Positions 10,001 to 19,377 of a stretch of 32,484 nt of DNA are shown here, piece after piece. The stretch is from Smittium culicis (lineage: Eukaryota; Kickxellomycota; Harpellomycetes; Harpellales; Legeriomycetaceae). The stretch is from assembly GCA_001970855.1 (NCBI GenBank), contig LSSN01000524.1, positions 8,875 through 41,358 on the forward strand, written 5' to 3'. How positions within the stretch are numbered: the first letter of the stretch is position 1; each line of letters begins with the position of its first letter. The notes under the pieces are model-generated. The model made no database searches, had not been told where the DNA came from, and worked only from the letters and a program-made list of their open reading frames with translations. Made by a program: the position numbers and the translations under genes.

Positions 10001-11744
10001 CTTTTATATACACTTTTATTTCTATTTCTTTATCCCCTCGGAATTCCTGTCTAAATCGGTTTTAATTACAACACTTTCTTTAAAAATAACAGCAAAACCT
10101 ATTTCTTATTCTTGCTTTTTTATTTTTTTTATTTTTTGTATAATATCTTGTGCACCCGCTGCCAATTATTATACCTTTTTCTTTTTTAACCTAAAAAAAA
10201 TTTTTTTATTAAATTTTTTTTTTTTTTGTAGTGTTATTTTAGCGTAAAAATTTTTTCTGCCTTTTTTTTTTTTTTTACCTTTCTGGTCAATCATAATTCC
10301 TCAAAAAAAAAAAAAGTGGAAAAGCCTGCATTTCGGGAATTTTACTTTTGATTAGCCAATAAGTAAATTTTGAAATAAATATAGCGGGTTTTCTCAAACT
10401 TTTTACTTTATATTATACAGTTTACTCTTATTTTTATGTAGAGAACTCAAGCCAGAAATATTATACTGGCTTGCTAGATATTAACCTCTTATTTATCTAT
10501 ACCAAAAGCTCTAATATACACTTTGTTTCTCAAATACTATTTCTGATAGAATTGATTGTAGTGATCAACTGTTTTACCAATGTTTACATAAAGCTCTAAT
10601 AAGTACGTTCAAACCTTTTCTAGATTTACTCTGCTAGAAAATATGCATACAGACATTTTACTGAAGAAATTGCACTCTCCCTTCACTTTCAGCTCTGTTT
10701 CCCACTTCATACCTTTCCGATTTCAATTTATATACATATAATAATTCAATCATACTATAAGACCATGTTACCACTTAACTCAACATAAAACTACATTTGA
10801 ATAAGAATATTCCGCCCTTCAGGAAATAAAAGTAAAAAAAAATTATAAAAACTCGCTAAATATGAAAATAATTTTTTCCTCCTTATTTTCTTTACCATTT
10901 ATATTCTCCAATTTAATCTTGTAACTGAAAACATAGATTCAAAGCTACAAGTGCAAATAAGCTTTTTTTTTTTGCTACAATCGATTCTTGATTTTTTGGT
11001 ATATTCAAATTAACAGCCGATGATTGTCACAATCTCGATATGAGTTTTTTTTTTAAATATTCGCTCTTATAAAAAAGAATAGCGGTATATTGTAATTATC
11101 TCCTGCAAATATCAATTTGAATCTATTAGACGTGCCATTTAATCACCCCAAATTTATATAAAACTGCTCAAAGTTCTAAAAATATCTTTTGCAATACAAT
11201 ATAAGTGGTTCATAAAAAACAATATTTTTTAAAGTAACATGATATCTAATAACCATAAAATTGTTTGCTACATTTATTTTTTATCAAGAAAATTCTGTCA
11301 GTCTTGATCCATGTTTCCTTTTACTTTGTTCAGCTAAACTTAGAATAAAGAAATGATGGTTTAATAACGAATAAATGTACAAAAGTTTATAAGAACGGCA
11401 TATATATATATCATTCGTAATGTTCCTAATACTCAAAGTAATTCTCTTGCTATCTCTGTATATAATTTAACTATAAATTTTACATTTTTTGCAAACTATT
11501 ATTATCGCTTTAATAACTTTTATTGCTACTTCTTTTTGATAACAGTAAATTATTTAATATAAATCTTTGCGAATAAACTACTTTGATATAAAAATCTTCA
11601 TTCCCTTTTTATTGCTATTTGGATACTTAATAAAAATAGCCATTAAAATTATCACTGCGCAAAAAGTTAATTAATATAAGAGTTTTTAATACAATTTCAA
11701 ATAGATTCCTAATATACTATTAAATATTAGTCTTATTTATTCAA
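10001..11744. other. NOP15 upstream and AT-rich intergenic region
   Basis: The first 400 bp upstream of NOP15 hold long A and T tracts, including AAAAATTTTTT at 10246-10256. Beyond this the sequence is AT-rich with no accepted ORF, tRNA or repeat until the miniature element at 11745. Confidence 0.55.
10246..10256 (-). promoter_or_regulatory. RRPE-like A/T tract upstream of NOP15
   Basis: On the NOP15 sense strand this reads AAAAAATTTTT within CAGAAAAAATTTTTACG. It resembles the rRNA-processing element AAAAATTT found upstream of fungal ribosome-biogenesis genes. A second A8T7 tract is at 10193-10207. No accompanying PAC box (GATGAG) was seen. In AT-rich DNA such tracts arise by chance, so this is only suggestive. 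Confidence 0.25.
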
Positions 11745-11942
11745 TTAGTTCTTTCCAGAGTCAACACACTTTAACTCATTTAAAAATCATAATTGGAAAA
11801 GCCAAATGGTAAACATTTATTATTGGACAAACAAAAATTTATATCCAATAATTTACTATAAATGAAAACTGATTTACCAGCTTGTCATTTGGTTGGATTG
11901 TTTTGGTAGCTTTAAAAATGCCAACCCCCTCGAAAGTGTTAA
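11745..11942 (+). mobile_element. TTAA-type miniature element, copy C (subfamily 2)
   Basis: 198 bp, exactly the length of copy B and alignable to it throughout. Left ends compare as TTAGTTCTTTCCAGAGTCAA here against TTAACCCTTTCCGGGACCAA in B. The right half shares TTTGGTTGGATTGTTTTGGTAG and a right terminus ending GTGTTAA. The outer bases have drifted (TTAG at the left, CGAAAGTGTTAA at the right), so this is an older copy. It is non-coding. Confidence 0.7.
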
Positions 11943-12686
11943 TAAACTACAATTACAACATAAAGTGTAAAAAAATTCATACGCTCTTGGTTATAAGCAA
12001 TTGAAAATTTATATTACGAATACATACAATAAATATTATTTATATCGCAAATTAAAATCTAATATTCAGCAGTCAATTAATTTAAAAGATTAAATAACAT
12101 TCAATATTTTTTAATTTCGGAATGCACACGATAGATGTGTATCCATAGCATAAATAGTAATTTTCAGCAGATGCCTAAATATAGGTATTCTTACAATAAA
12201 AATAGACACTATTTTCGCCAACATTTAGGCAAAAAAAGGGACTAAATTAGCTATCAATATCTGTTAATGGTTTATCAATATGAAAACTTTTTTTAATAAA
12301 AAATTCATTTATACGACAGGTTTTCAGATAACTTACATACTATACTCTATTTATTATTTTTTCTGCACATTGTAGGAATATTGATCATCTCTCGATAAAA
12401 TAATTATTTAAATGAAAATTTCATACTTCTAAAAGAAAAATGAGAAAATATATAATTGATAAAAAAAACAAAAACATCCACAAAGAAAGTTTAGATTTAC
12501 TTTTTCTTTTATATAAATAAAAACATAAAAATTTACATCCAAAGAAATAGCTATTTATTATATGGCCTGGTGCATGGAATAAAGGAACAGAAAGGATTCT
12601 AATAAAAATACAAAAAAAATTGAATTTTACTAGCATCGAGTTTAGTTCATATCACTGTTTCAATTAATCTATTCCACAGATATAAC
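11943..12686. other. AT-rich upstream region of the S1 protease
   Basis: No gene is recognised. A 71-codon minus-strand ORF at 12421-12636 is hydrophobic because of T-rich composition and is not accepted. The last 60 bp before the protease ATG are a short leader without a clear TATA box. Confidence 0.5.
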
Positions 12687-13523
12687 ATGCAATCGCCATC
12701 GAGATACCTGGGTTATATAATTATCAGTAGCTTGATTGTATTTCTAGTTCATGCACTGCAGAGTGGTGGTGATGAGGTAAGCGAATCAAGTACAAAGGAG
12801 TGGAATGGATCCACGACTTTTGGTTTTTTAACCTACGTAGTCGCAATAAGCTCCAAAGAAAATACTGGAGCTGTTCACTGTTCTGGATCATTGTTATCAA
12901 AAGATTACATACTGACTGCAGCACACTGCTTCATCGACAAAAATACAAACTCGATTTCACAAGAAACTTTTTTCGTCCATTCTCCATTCTCGGTAGACAG
13001 CCATGTTTCTGAAATCAGTGATATCATTACACACAGCAAATTCAGCCTCCAAGATGGAATCAACGATATCGCAGTTGCCAAACTAAGCACAAGTTTACCG
13101 CTACGCAACCAAGATGAATATGCGAAAATCCATAGAGACGTCCCCATCAGCGGAAATAAAGTGTTGGTCGCTGGGAAAGGTCTGGCACAAATTTCAAGTG
13201 ATAATATTCTGTCAACTAGATACTTCACCTCGCCTATATCAGATAGTTCAAAATGTAAATACAAAATTTGTAGTACATGTTTATGTTACTCTGCTTATAA
13301 TAATAAAAGCACGTGTCTAGGAGATTCTGGAGGCCCTGTAATAGCAGATACATCAAATTTTAATCATCTCGTCGGAGTGTTTAGTTTCACTATCTCTCCA
13401 ATACCAAATTTAGAGTGTGGAATGGATGGCGACGTAGACTATTTTACTTCTCTGACATTATATACTGAGTGGATAAGTAATAATACGAATATCGAGCAAG
13501 AAAATCTCATATCACCAATATAG
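12687..13523 (+). CDS. Secreted chymotrypsin-fold (S1A) serine protease, atypical activation site
   Basis: A 278-residue protein with a hydrophobic N-terminal segment (about 8-24, GYIIISSLIVFLVHALQ) that reads as a signal peptide. The S1 catalytic triad is complete: His80 in LTAAHC, Asp127 in NDIAVAKL and Ser214 in CLGDSGGPV. The Cys65/Cys81 pair around the histidine and Cys210 are conserved. The residue six before the catalytic Ser (chymotrypsin position 189) is Ser208, not Asp, so trypsin-like Arg/Lys preference is not predicted. The usual IVGG start of the mature chain is replaced by EWNG at about 38-41, directly after Lys37. Asp213, partner of the mature N-terminus, is kept. Extra cysteines cluster at 190-200 (KCKYKICSTCLC). 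The C-terminal tail has N-glycosylation sequons. It is intronless and ends with TAG. The fold is secure; substrate and activation mode are unknown. Confidence 0.88.
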   Translation: MQSPSRYLGYIIISSLIVFLVHALQSGGDEVSESSTKEWNGSTTFGFLTYVVAISSKENTGAVHCSGSLLSKDYILTAAHCFIDKNTNSISQETFFVHSPFSVDSHVSEISDIITHSKFSLQDGINDIAVAKLSTSLPLRNQDEYAKIHRDVPISGNKVLVAGKGLAQISSDNILSTRYFTSPISDSSKCKYKICSTCLCYSAYNNKSTCLGDSGGPVIADTSNFNHLVGVFSFTISPIPNLECGMDGDVDYFTSLTLYTEWISNNTNIEQENLISPI

Positions 13524-13610
13524 TACTTGTATTTTTTAAAATAAAAGAATTTTTAATTTCAAACTTTTACCAGGCGAAAGTATACTAAAAATATTCAATT
13601 ATTTCTCTTA

Positions 13611-13656
13611 TATTCATATATTCATATATTCATATATTCATATATTCATACATTCA
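13611..13656. repeat. TATTCATA octamer tandem repeat
   Basis: Five perfect copies of TATTCATA (13611-13650) followed by a partial CATTCA copy, in the 3' flank of the protease gene. It is a simple minisatellite-like array. Confidence 0.85.
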
Positions 13657-14790
13657 GCTTTTAATCTTTAATTTTTATAATAAAAATATTATAGATTTAA
13701 TATTTACTTTGAACAAGATATATTGCTATTAAATTATGCTTCAAATTAACAAATGGTATAGAAACATAGCTTGAACTAGTGCCCAGTGAGTATGAAGCTT
13801 CATGTGCTACCGAGAGATGAGGGTAAGTTGAATTTTCCTATTTTTTAGCTTTTTAAATAATTAACAGCCTTTTATATATTTTAAAGTATATTTAGTATAC
13901 CGATTGAGATCAAAATAAAAAAAAAAGTGGTATGATGGCTAATATAAAAAAATTTTATATTTAGATTTCATTTTACTCGGTTTAAAACTATATTTAGACT
14001 TATTTACTAGATTTGAATATTCAACGAGATTCAATATGATGGGGAAATAAATAAATAACTGAAGAATAAATAGCTTCTTATTAAAAAATTTCTCACATTA
14101 AAAACCTACAAAACTGATTATAAAACTCTCTATTAAATACTGAGGTTAAACATTTTTTGATTTAATTGGGAGTTAGTAGCAGCCTTTCTAATTTGGCTAT
14201 TCAAGAGCAATTTTTTTAATAAAGTTATAAAATTAAAAGGGAATTTTATATTATATTAACTATCAATCTAGCAGTTTGAGCACGATAATTGAATAAAGTA
14301 ATAGATATGCACAACAAGAGATATTTTTTAGTAGAAATAGTAATATATCGATTATTTATTTATAAAATAGTCGGCGATTATGTATATTTTAAAAAATATT
14401 GACAAAATAATTCGCCCTATTATTTATGGAGGCAAGTTGAATTTGTTTTTTTTTGTGTGTTGAATTTAATAAACTATTATTTTTGTATAAAGTATAACGT
14501 AGAATTTAGTCAAAATTATATGATTAAAAATACTAATAATAAATCTAGTACAGATAGAACAACCAATAGAGAAATTAATAATATCCAATATTATCATTTT
14601 ATTTTTAATTAATAAGTTCTGTTCTCTAAAAGTTTTATTACCGTTAATACTACGATACTAAATGATTTCAAGAATATTACAAAGATCGCCATTTATGATT
14701 AAATTGAAAATAAAACTTGATAATAAAGTGTAAATTATCTCATATTTATGGTTTGCATATGGTTTCCAGTTTTTTTCGTTGTATATAAAT
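13657..14790. other. AT-rich intergenic region
   Basis: No accepted ORF, tRNA or recognisable repeat. It separates the protease (+) from the small secreted protein gene (-), so these two genes converge at a distance of about 1.3 kb. Confidence 0.55.
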
Positions 14791-15177
14791 CTACAACTTC
14801 TTTGGCATGAGCATGTATGATTTGGCGGGATAGTATGAGTAGTTATTTACTATAATCCAGTCTGCGATAGTTCCTTCATCAGCTTTGCTAATATTTGCAG
14901 TGCTAAAGTATTTCATGCACATAGTATCTTGGTATAGCTGGAAGAAGCCTTTAGTTTGTCCGTAAATTTGTGCGTATGTGAATTCGTTAGCTGGATAGCA
15001 AACGCCGACGATTCGGTCGGTTACTGTCTTTAAGTTGTTTTTTGGGTATTGTTTGTCGTCCATCATTATTGTGTATGTGTTTTTAGATGTGCTTCCTGGT
15101 GGGCATACACATCCGCTTTGTGCTAAGGTTGCGATAGTTGCAACGGATACAATAAACTTAAAAGCTCCGTCAAACAT
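14791..15177 (-). CDS. Small secreted cysteine-containing protein of unknown function
   Basis: 128 residues; I do not recognise the family. The first 20 residues (MFDGAFKFIVSVATIATLAQ) look like a signal peptide with likely cleavage near residue 20-22. The mature part of about 106 residues has four cysteines (23, 25, 60, 87), enough for two disulfides, and CVCPPGS directly after the signal. It is rich in Tyr and polar residues (YSYYPAKSYM near the end) and has no further membrane segment. Balanced composition, a proper signal sequence and a local rise in GC in otherwise AT-rich DNA support a real gene. It is intronless as read, and the stop is TAG. The size and cysteine content suit an extracellular or effector-like protein, but that is inference. 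A short 5' exon is possible but not needed. Confidence 0.7.
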   Translation of the reverse strand: MFDGAFKFIVSVATIATLAQSGCVCPPGSTSKNTYTIMMDDKQYPKNNLKTVTDRIVGVCYPANEFTYAQIYGQTKGFFQLYQDTMCMKYFSTANISKADEGTIADWIIVNNYSYYPAKSYMLMPKKL

Positions 15178-16057
15178 TCTTACAATTTCGGGGATTAAAA
15201 TCAGAAAAAGTTAATTAGTGATGATTTTTTAATTGATTTTTTTTAGAATATGTTCTCTCAGATTTCCCTTTTCGTTAGATAAATAGAAATTAGCATCTAT
15301 ATATATATCCTCTTAAATTTATTCAATTATTGCACTGAAAAAAAAAAAAGAAAACTGATGGCTGATGGCTGAAAAGTATATTTAGAATAATAGATAATGT
15401 AATAATTAAATTCAGATAATAAATTACATTGAAAACGTAAAGCGTAAAAAAATGCTATTTTGAGTTTTTGGATTAAAGTGTATTTTTAGAAGCAAATTCT
15501 TTTTTTTTCTTATGAAATTAGCCAATTAAACGCATATAGTTTTATTTAAAAATAAAATTATATAAAAATTTTTTAGCAATATATATGAGCAAAGTTAATA
15601 AATGATAAGCCTATATAAATTCTATTTAAAGTCGTAATTTGTTTGTTAATTTTTCTTTTGCTTTTAATTTTTGTAAAAAAGAGTTTACATTATTTTTTGC
15701 CCTCGCTTCAACCCTTAATAAATATATTATTATATTTCTTGAATCATAATCTATCAGAGATAGGACTAAATAAATATTGCGGCTAGAAATTATTTTTTTT
15801 AACGAAATTGTAATAGATCTGCGGAAAACACTTAATAAAAACTTCAATCAAGTCACTAAAAGTTTAAATTAATATTAATTTTTATTTGAATTTCTACAGC
15901 CTACTTAATTACATAATAAGCCATTTATGAAATAATTGGTAATTTGAATTTTTTTTAGTGTGGCATTGAGTGTATATTTTTGTTTATGATTTCATAAGCT
16001 ATTTAGCATACAGGTAATTTGTAGTCTAAAAATAGATTTACTTTTTTCAATGGTTCA
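15178..16057. other. AT-rich intergenic region with a doubtful small ORF
   Basis: No recognised gene. A 73-codon minus-strand ORF at 15626-15847 encodes a basic peptide (for example KKIISSRNIY, RVEARAKNN) with no known motif. It could be a decayed fragment of a transposon or gene, but composition alone could produce it. The rest is AT-rich. Confidence 0.45.
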
Positions 16058-16254
16058 TTAACCCTTTCACGGGCGGTAGACTATTTTTGATCTACCAAGT
16101 ATAGCCAATTATGGCCAATTATAACACTTTAATCCCCAGGCCTTAAGATACATTGGTATTTTGTTTAATCACAACAAATAATAGATTAACTTATAAATAA
16201 TAAACGAATCATAAAATTAATTTTTTTAAAGAGTGTTGGACGGGAAAGGGTTAA
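16058..16254 (-). mobile_element. TTAA-flanked miniature element, copy D (subfamily 1)
   Basis: 197 bp with perfect TTAA at both ends. Termini are TTAACCCTTTCACGGGCGG and CGGGAAAGGGTTAA. Read on the minus strand it aligns with copy A throughout: the CAACACTCTTTAAAAAAATT left block, TTTTATGATTCG, the AAGGCCT..GGGATTAAAGTG block and CAAAAATAGTCTACCGCCC at the far end. It is one of the best preserved copies and gives the clearest terminal consensus. Confidence 0.83.
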
Positions 16255-16633
16255 TAGATAGGCTACAAAAAGGCGATATATTTTTAAATTTCATTTTTTT
16301 ACATAAGCTTTAATGGTCAAGTTTATACAGTTTATATTTTGATTCAGAAAAGAATTGGAGCTTTTTACATAGGGGGTATGTAATCTAACCATTATCAATT
16401 GAGTTGATGAGATTGAAGCACTATAAATAGACATAAGATATGATAACCTGCAAGCATCAGATTAATTATTCATCTACACGAAAGGTAGGTTTCGAATAAA
16501 AAGGGTGATTTTAATGTTATTTTCATTATTTTTATCCTTTTTGACCATAGAACTTTTTTCAGTTCATGAATATATTTCAATCAAAGGAATTATAGAAAAT
16601 AGAAATAGGTGCAAAGTTTAGTGAATTTATAAC
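16255..16633. other. AT-rich spacer between two miniature elements
   Basis: 379 bp with no ORF of note and no RNA gene recognised. It lies between copies D and I. Confidence 0.5.
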
Positions 16634-16830
16634 TTAGCCCTTTCAGGGGTGGTTAAAAAAAATTTTTTTTTGAGAAGCCAATTTAAATCCGAATAGATGA
16701 ATTAATATACTGCAATAATGTTTTATATACTATGGATTATATTGCATATAATAATTATTTTCTCGTATGTGGTGTGATCTATTGTGATTTTTAAATACAT
16801 AAAAGGGTTTTGACCTCTAAAAAGGATTAA
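16634..16830 (-). mobile_element. Diverged miniature element, copy I (subfamily 2-like)
   Basis: A 197 bp interval from TTAGCCCTTTCAGGGGTGG to CCTCTAAAAAGGATTAA. The ends are imperfect inverted repeats of the family terminus. The left end resembles the reverse complement of the right end of copy B (TTAACCCATTCAGGGACGG). The interior is heavily diverged and AT-rich. The exact family length between family-like ends is the main argument for calling it. Confidence 0.55.
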
Positions 16831-17771
16831 AAATATGAGTTTTATAGCAATATGTGTCTTAAATCAAACTCAATAAAAATGGAGAGTTTTTAAATACGAA
16901 TATCAAAAAAAGCAACATAAGTAGATATAGAAATCTAAAATATGTATAGTGTATTTAAAAAAGTATTATGAATTTTTTTTTATTGCTTAAAGCTTTAAAA
17001 ATTTATATGATGCAACGTTAAAAGCATGTTAATATATTCAACAAACTAAAAAAATTTATCAAAGGGCATCAGCAATTGGATAAGAGGGTATTTTAACAAT
17101 TATTAAAGAGGTTAATTTTTATAGTGATTTATTATTTTACTCAAGATACATATCTGTGCTATGACTAGCAAATTTATAATGAAATTGTGAAGTTTTATAT
17201 CTTAGAATTAATACGAGTTCTATAAAACAAAAATTAGACATTTTAGATTAATTTAAATAATATCTCGAATTATTATTTTTTTTCTATAGTATATTATTAT
17301 TTTATTTTACATAATTTTGGACTTTATGATGCTTTAATGTCATGGAATTTTGGTTTTTATGTATGTGGTTATAGCTATAGCTTTGATCAATCATTTTTCA
17401 TAATTAAATGATTTTTAATATTTTAATTTTAGGTGTAAATTATATTAAGTTTGAGATCGATTTAGCCTTTAATATTACTGTTTTGTTTTGGTATATTGTA
17501 GTGGTGAGATATAAAATTTTATCCATAGGAATGTATTTTATTGTCGCTGATTTAATGGATAAATTATTAAAGGCTATTTGTAATGTTAGTCAACCATGCG
17601 GAAATTATTTCGAGCGTGAAGAAATAATAATTTTTGGGTAAAATTATTCATTATAAAGATTATGGCATTGATATCATCTAATAGTGTGTATAAAATGGTG
17701 GTTTAGGCTAATTTAAAAATTGAGCATTAAATGGAGAAAATCAAATTTTAACTATATTTGTTGTTTTTATG
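16831..17771. other. AT-rich intergenic region upstream of tRNA-Ser
   Basis: No gene recognised. A 77-codon plus-strand ORF at 17408-17641 encodes a hydrophobic, low-complexity peptide with no known motif and is not accepted. Confidence 0.5.
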
Positions 17772-17853
17772 GTCAGTATGTCCGAGTGGTTAAGGAGACA
17801 GATTCGAAATCTGTTGGGCTCTGCCCGCGCAGGTTCAAATCCTGCTGCTGACG
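17772..17853 (+). tRNA. tRNA-Ser, anticodon CGA
   Basis: An 82-nt class II tRNA that reads UCG codons. The acceptor arm GTCAGTA (17772-17778) pairs with TGCTGAC (17846-17852), with one T-G pair and discriminator G17853. The D arm is TCC/GGA (17781-17783 and 17794-17796). The anticodon stem ACAGA/TCTGT encloses loop TTCGAAA with anticodon CGA at 17805-17807. The long variable arm GGGC-TCT-GCCC is the serine hallmark. The T arm is GCAGG-TTCAAAT-CCTGC (17829-17845). No CCA is encoded and there is no intron. No strong T-run follows directly. The D and T arms contain the internal A and B promoter boxes. Confidence 0.96.
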
Positions 17854-18299
17854 ATATGTTATTATTTACCATCATGGGTATATATATTGAACAGATTCAG
17901 ATATTCATTTTTGGATGGTTGGAATTTTTTAAGGTTATAAATTTATACGCTAGATCAGTATGGGTTTTGCACTTAATAATATTATTATATTTTTCATGGG
18001 ATACAATAATTATGTTGATAAAATAGAATTTGTTGAGGTGCACAAGTGTAAATTTTTGTTATTTATAGACTTTTATTACTAGAATGTAGAATTGGGTAGC
18101 AATATTCGGTTAATAGACTCGCTTGCCTATAATCTATTATCTAGAGTATTGAATATTGGCCAGATGTAATATAAAGTATTTAAATGTCTAGATAATATAG
18201 TTTATTGGCATTCTCAAAATTAGTAACGAATGAAATAAATACTTTTAAACCGATAGCGAATAACAGAAAAAAGCTATTAAATAATGTTTTTTTATAAAA
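17854..18299. other. AT-rich intergenic region
   Basis: No gene recognised. Short inverted strings GCAATATTCGG (near 18099) and TTGAATATTGGCC (near 18149) could form a weak hairpin but carry no other support. Confidence 0.45.
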
Positions 18300-18475
18300 A
18301 AAAAAAGGGATACGCAAAGTTTAGAAAGTATAAAATTAGAGGCAATGTGAAGTGTTACGTAGTTTTCTGCAAACGAAAAGTCTGCAAATAATCATAGTAA
18401 TGAGCTTCAATTCCTATTGCGGGCTAAGAATGCAGATAAGCTGGGAATGTCAGGTGACGTAGATAAAGTTAATGC

Positions 18476-18505
18476 AAAAACAAAACAAAACAAAACAAAA
18501 CAAAC
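18476..18505. repeat. (AAAAC)n microsatellite
   Basis: Five AAAAC units in a row followed by AAAC, in the distal upstream region of the lipase gene. Confidence 0.85.
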
Positions 18506-18723
18506 AATAAGCGTCGATACATTTGCTCAACACAACTTGTTTTTTATTTACAAGAAATTCAAAACAAAATTTTGACCTCCAAAAGAAGGGGAAGGGGTTT
18601 TTTTCTCAATTATCTTATTGGGCAGCTAAATTTATACTACAGCACTATCAGCTGAGAGAGAGATAAAGTGTATCAAGCGGCCCTAAATTAAGCAAAAACA
18701 TTTCTCAGATGATACTTATAAAT

Positions 18724-18845
18724 GTCGAGCTGAGATTGATACTTAATCAGTTGCGCTCAAAATACGCTTAAAAATGTTGCTCTCAAAAGATATATATCAG
18801 CTGTGCTCAAAAGGTGCTTATATCAGTTGTGCTGAGATGATATCA
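18724..18845 (+). repeat. Degenerate direct-repeat array with CAGYTG cores
   Basis: Successive variants of a unit like CAGTTGYGCTCAAAA occur at 18748 (CAGTTGCGCTCAAAA), 18774 (ATGTTGCTCTCAAAA), 18798 (CAGCTGTGCTCAAAA) and 18824 (CAGTTGTGCTGAGAT). Spacings are 24-26 bp, with a weaker GAGCTGAGATTGATACTTA unit before them near 18727. The CAGCTG and CAGTTG cores fit the E-box pattern CANNTG. An isolated CAGCTG is also at about 18650. The array lies about 530-650 bp upstream of the lipase start. It may be a transcription-factor array or a small satellite; function is inferred only from position. Confidence 0.55.
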
Positions 18846-18940
18846 TATGCCATTAATAGGGAGCATATCGAGTGGGGGATACCAGGGGAAGACGGAAATT
18901 CCACTGTTACTTTAGAGTAACAATAATATAGAGTGATGCG

Positions 18941-19377
18941 CTAATAAAAATGTGTTTGCGGGTCCCTTATTGTGGCAGCTGACCAGCATTGTTAAAGCCG
19001 CTCCCGCTGCTTAAACCCAAACCCCTGCTCTACACAAGCTAAAGCCGCTGACTTCTACTGCGACGCTTTTAGAGCTGCTATATACTAAGCACTTTTTTTA
19101 ATGCTTAAGATATCACAAGCGAATAAAGTACCATATAAACGCCACGCCTGATTCTTTTTGGCTGATACTAAATTATCTGTACTTTTAAGCTCTTTTAAAA
19201 TTTTTAAACTATATATTTATTCATAAAAGCTAAGCCTTTTAACTCGCACTTTATCTGACCCTTAATCCTTTCACTTTTTTGAATCACAAAGTCTTATTTC
19301 CAAATCCGCTACAGTCAAACAATTTTTACTCGTTTCTTTATGAGTGCTTAAAGATACTACAGCATATAAATTGATAA
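18941..19377 (+). promoter_or_regulatory. Proximal upstream region of the lipase gene
   Basis: C/T-rich on the coding strand (20 C against 12 G in 19021-19080), in contrast to the purine-rich block before it. An in-frame TAA at 19375-19377 immediately precedes the ATG at 19378, so translation cannot start further upstream in this frame. Confidence 0.45.

Larger units (their letters stand above)
18300..18940. other. Purine-skewed GC-richer block upstream of the lipase gene
   Basis: The + strand turns G/A-rich (18 G against 6 C in 18421-18480; 19 G against 8 C in 18841-18900). There is no coding potential. It includes an (AAAAC)n run and a direct-repeat array, annotated separately. The skew flips to C-rich at about 18940-18960, closer to the gene. 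The layout repeats that seen upstream of HEM3. Confidence 0.5.

Noticed and set aside
10060..10110. CAACACTTTCTTTAAAAATA near NOP15 as an element fragment
   Set aside because: It resembles a short internal string of subfamily 1 but has no terminal repeat or further colinear match.
13611..13656. CRISPR-like or regulatory array
   Set aside because: The units are 8 bp and contiguous with no spacers, so it is a simple tandem repeat.
17769..18026. 85-codon ORF starting at the tRNA
   Set aside because: Its first third is simply the tRNA-Ser sequence translated; the rest is AT-rich chance reading frame.
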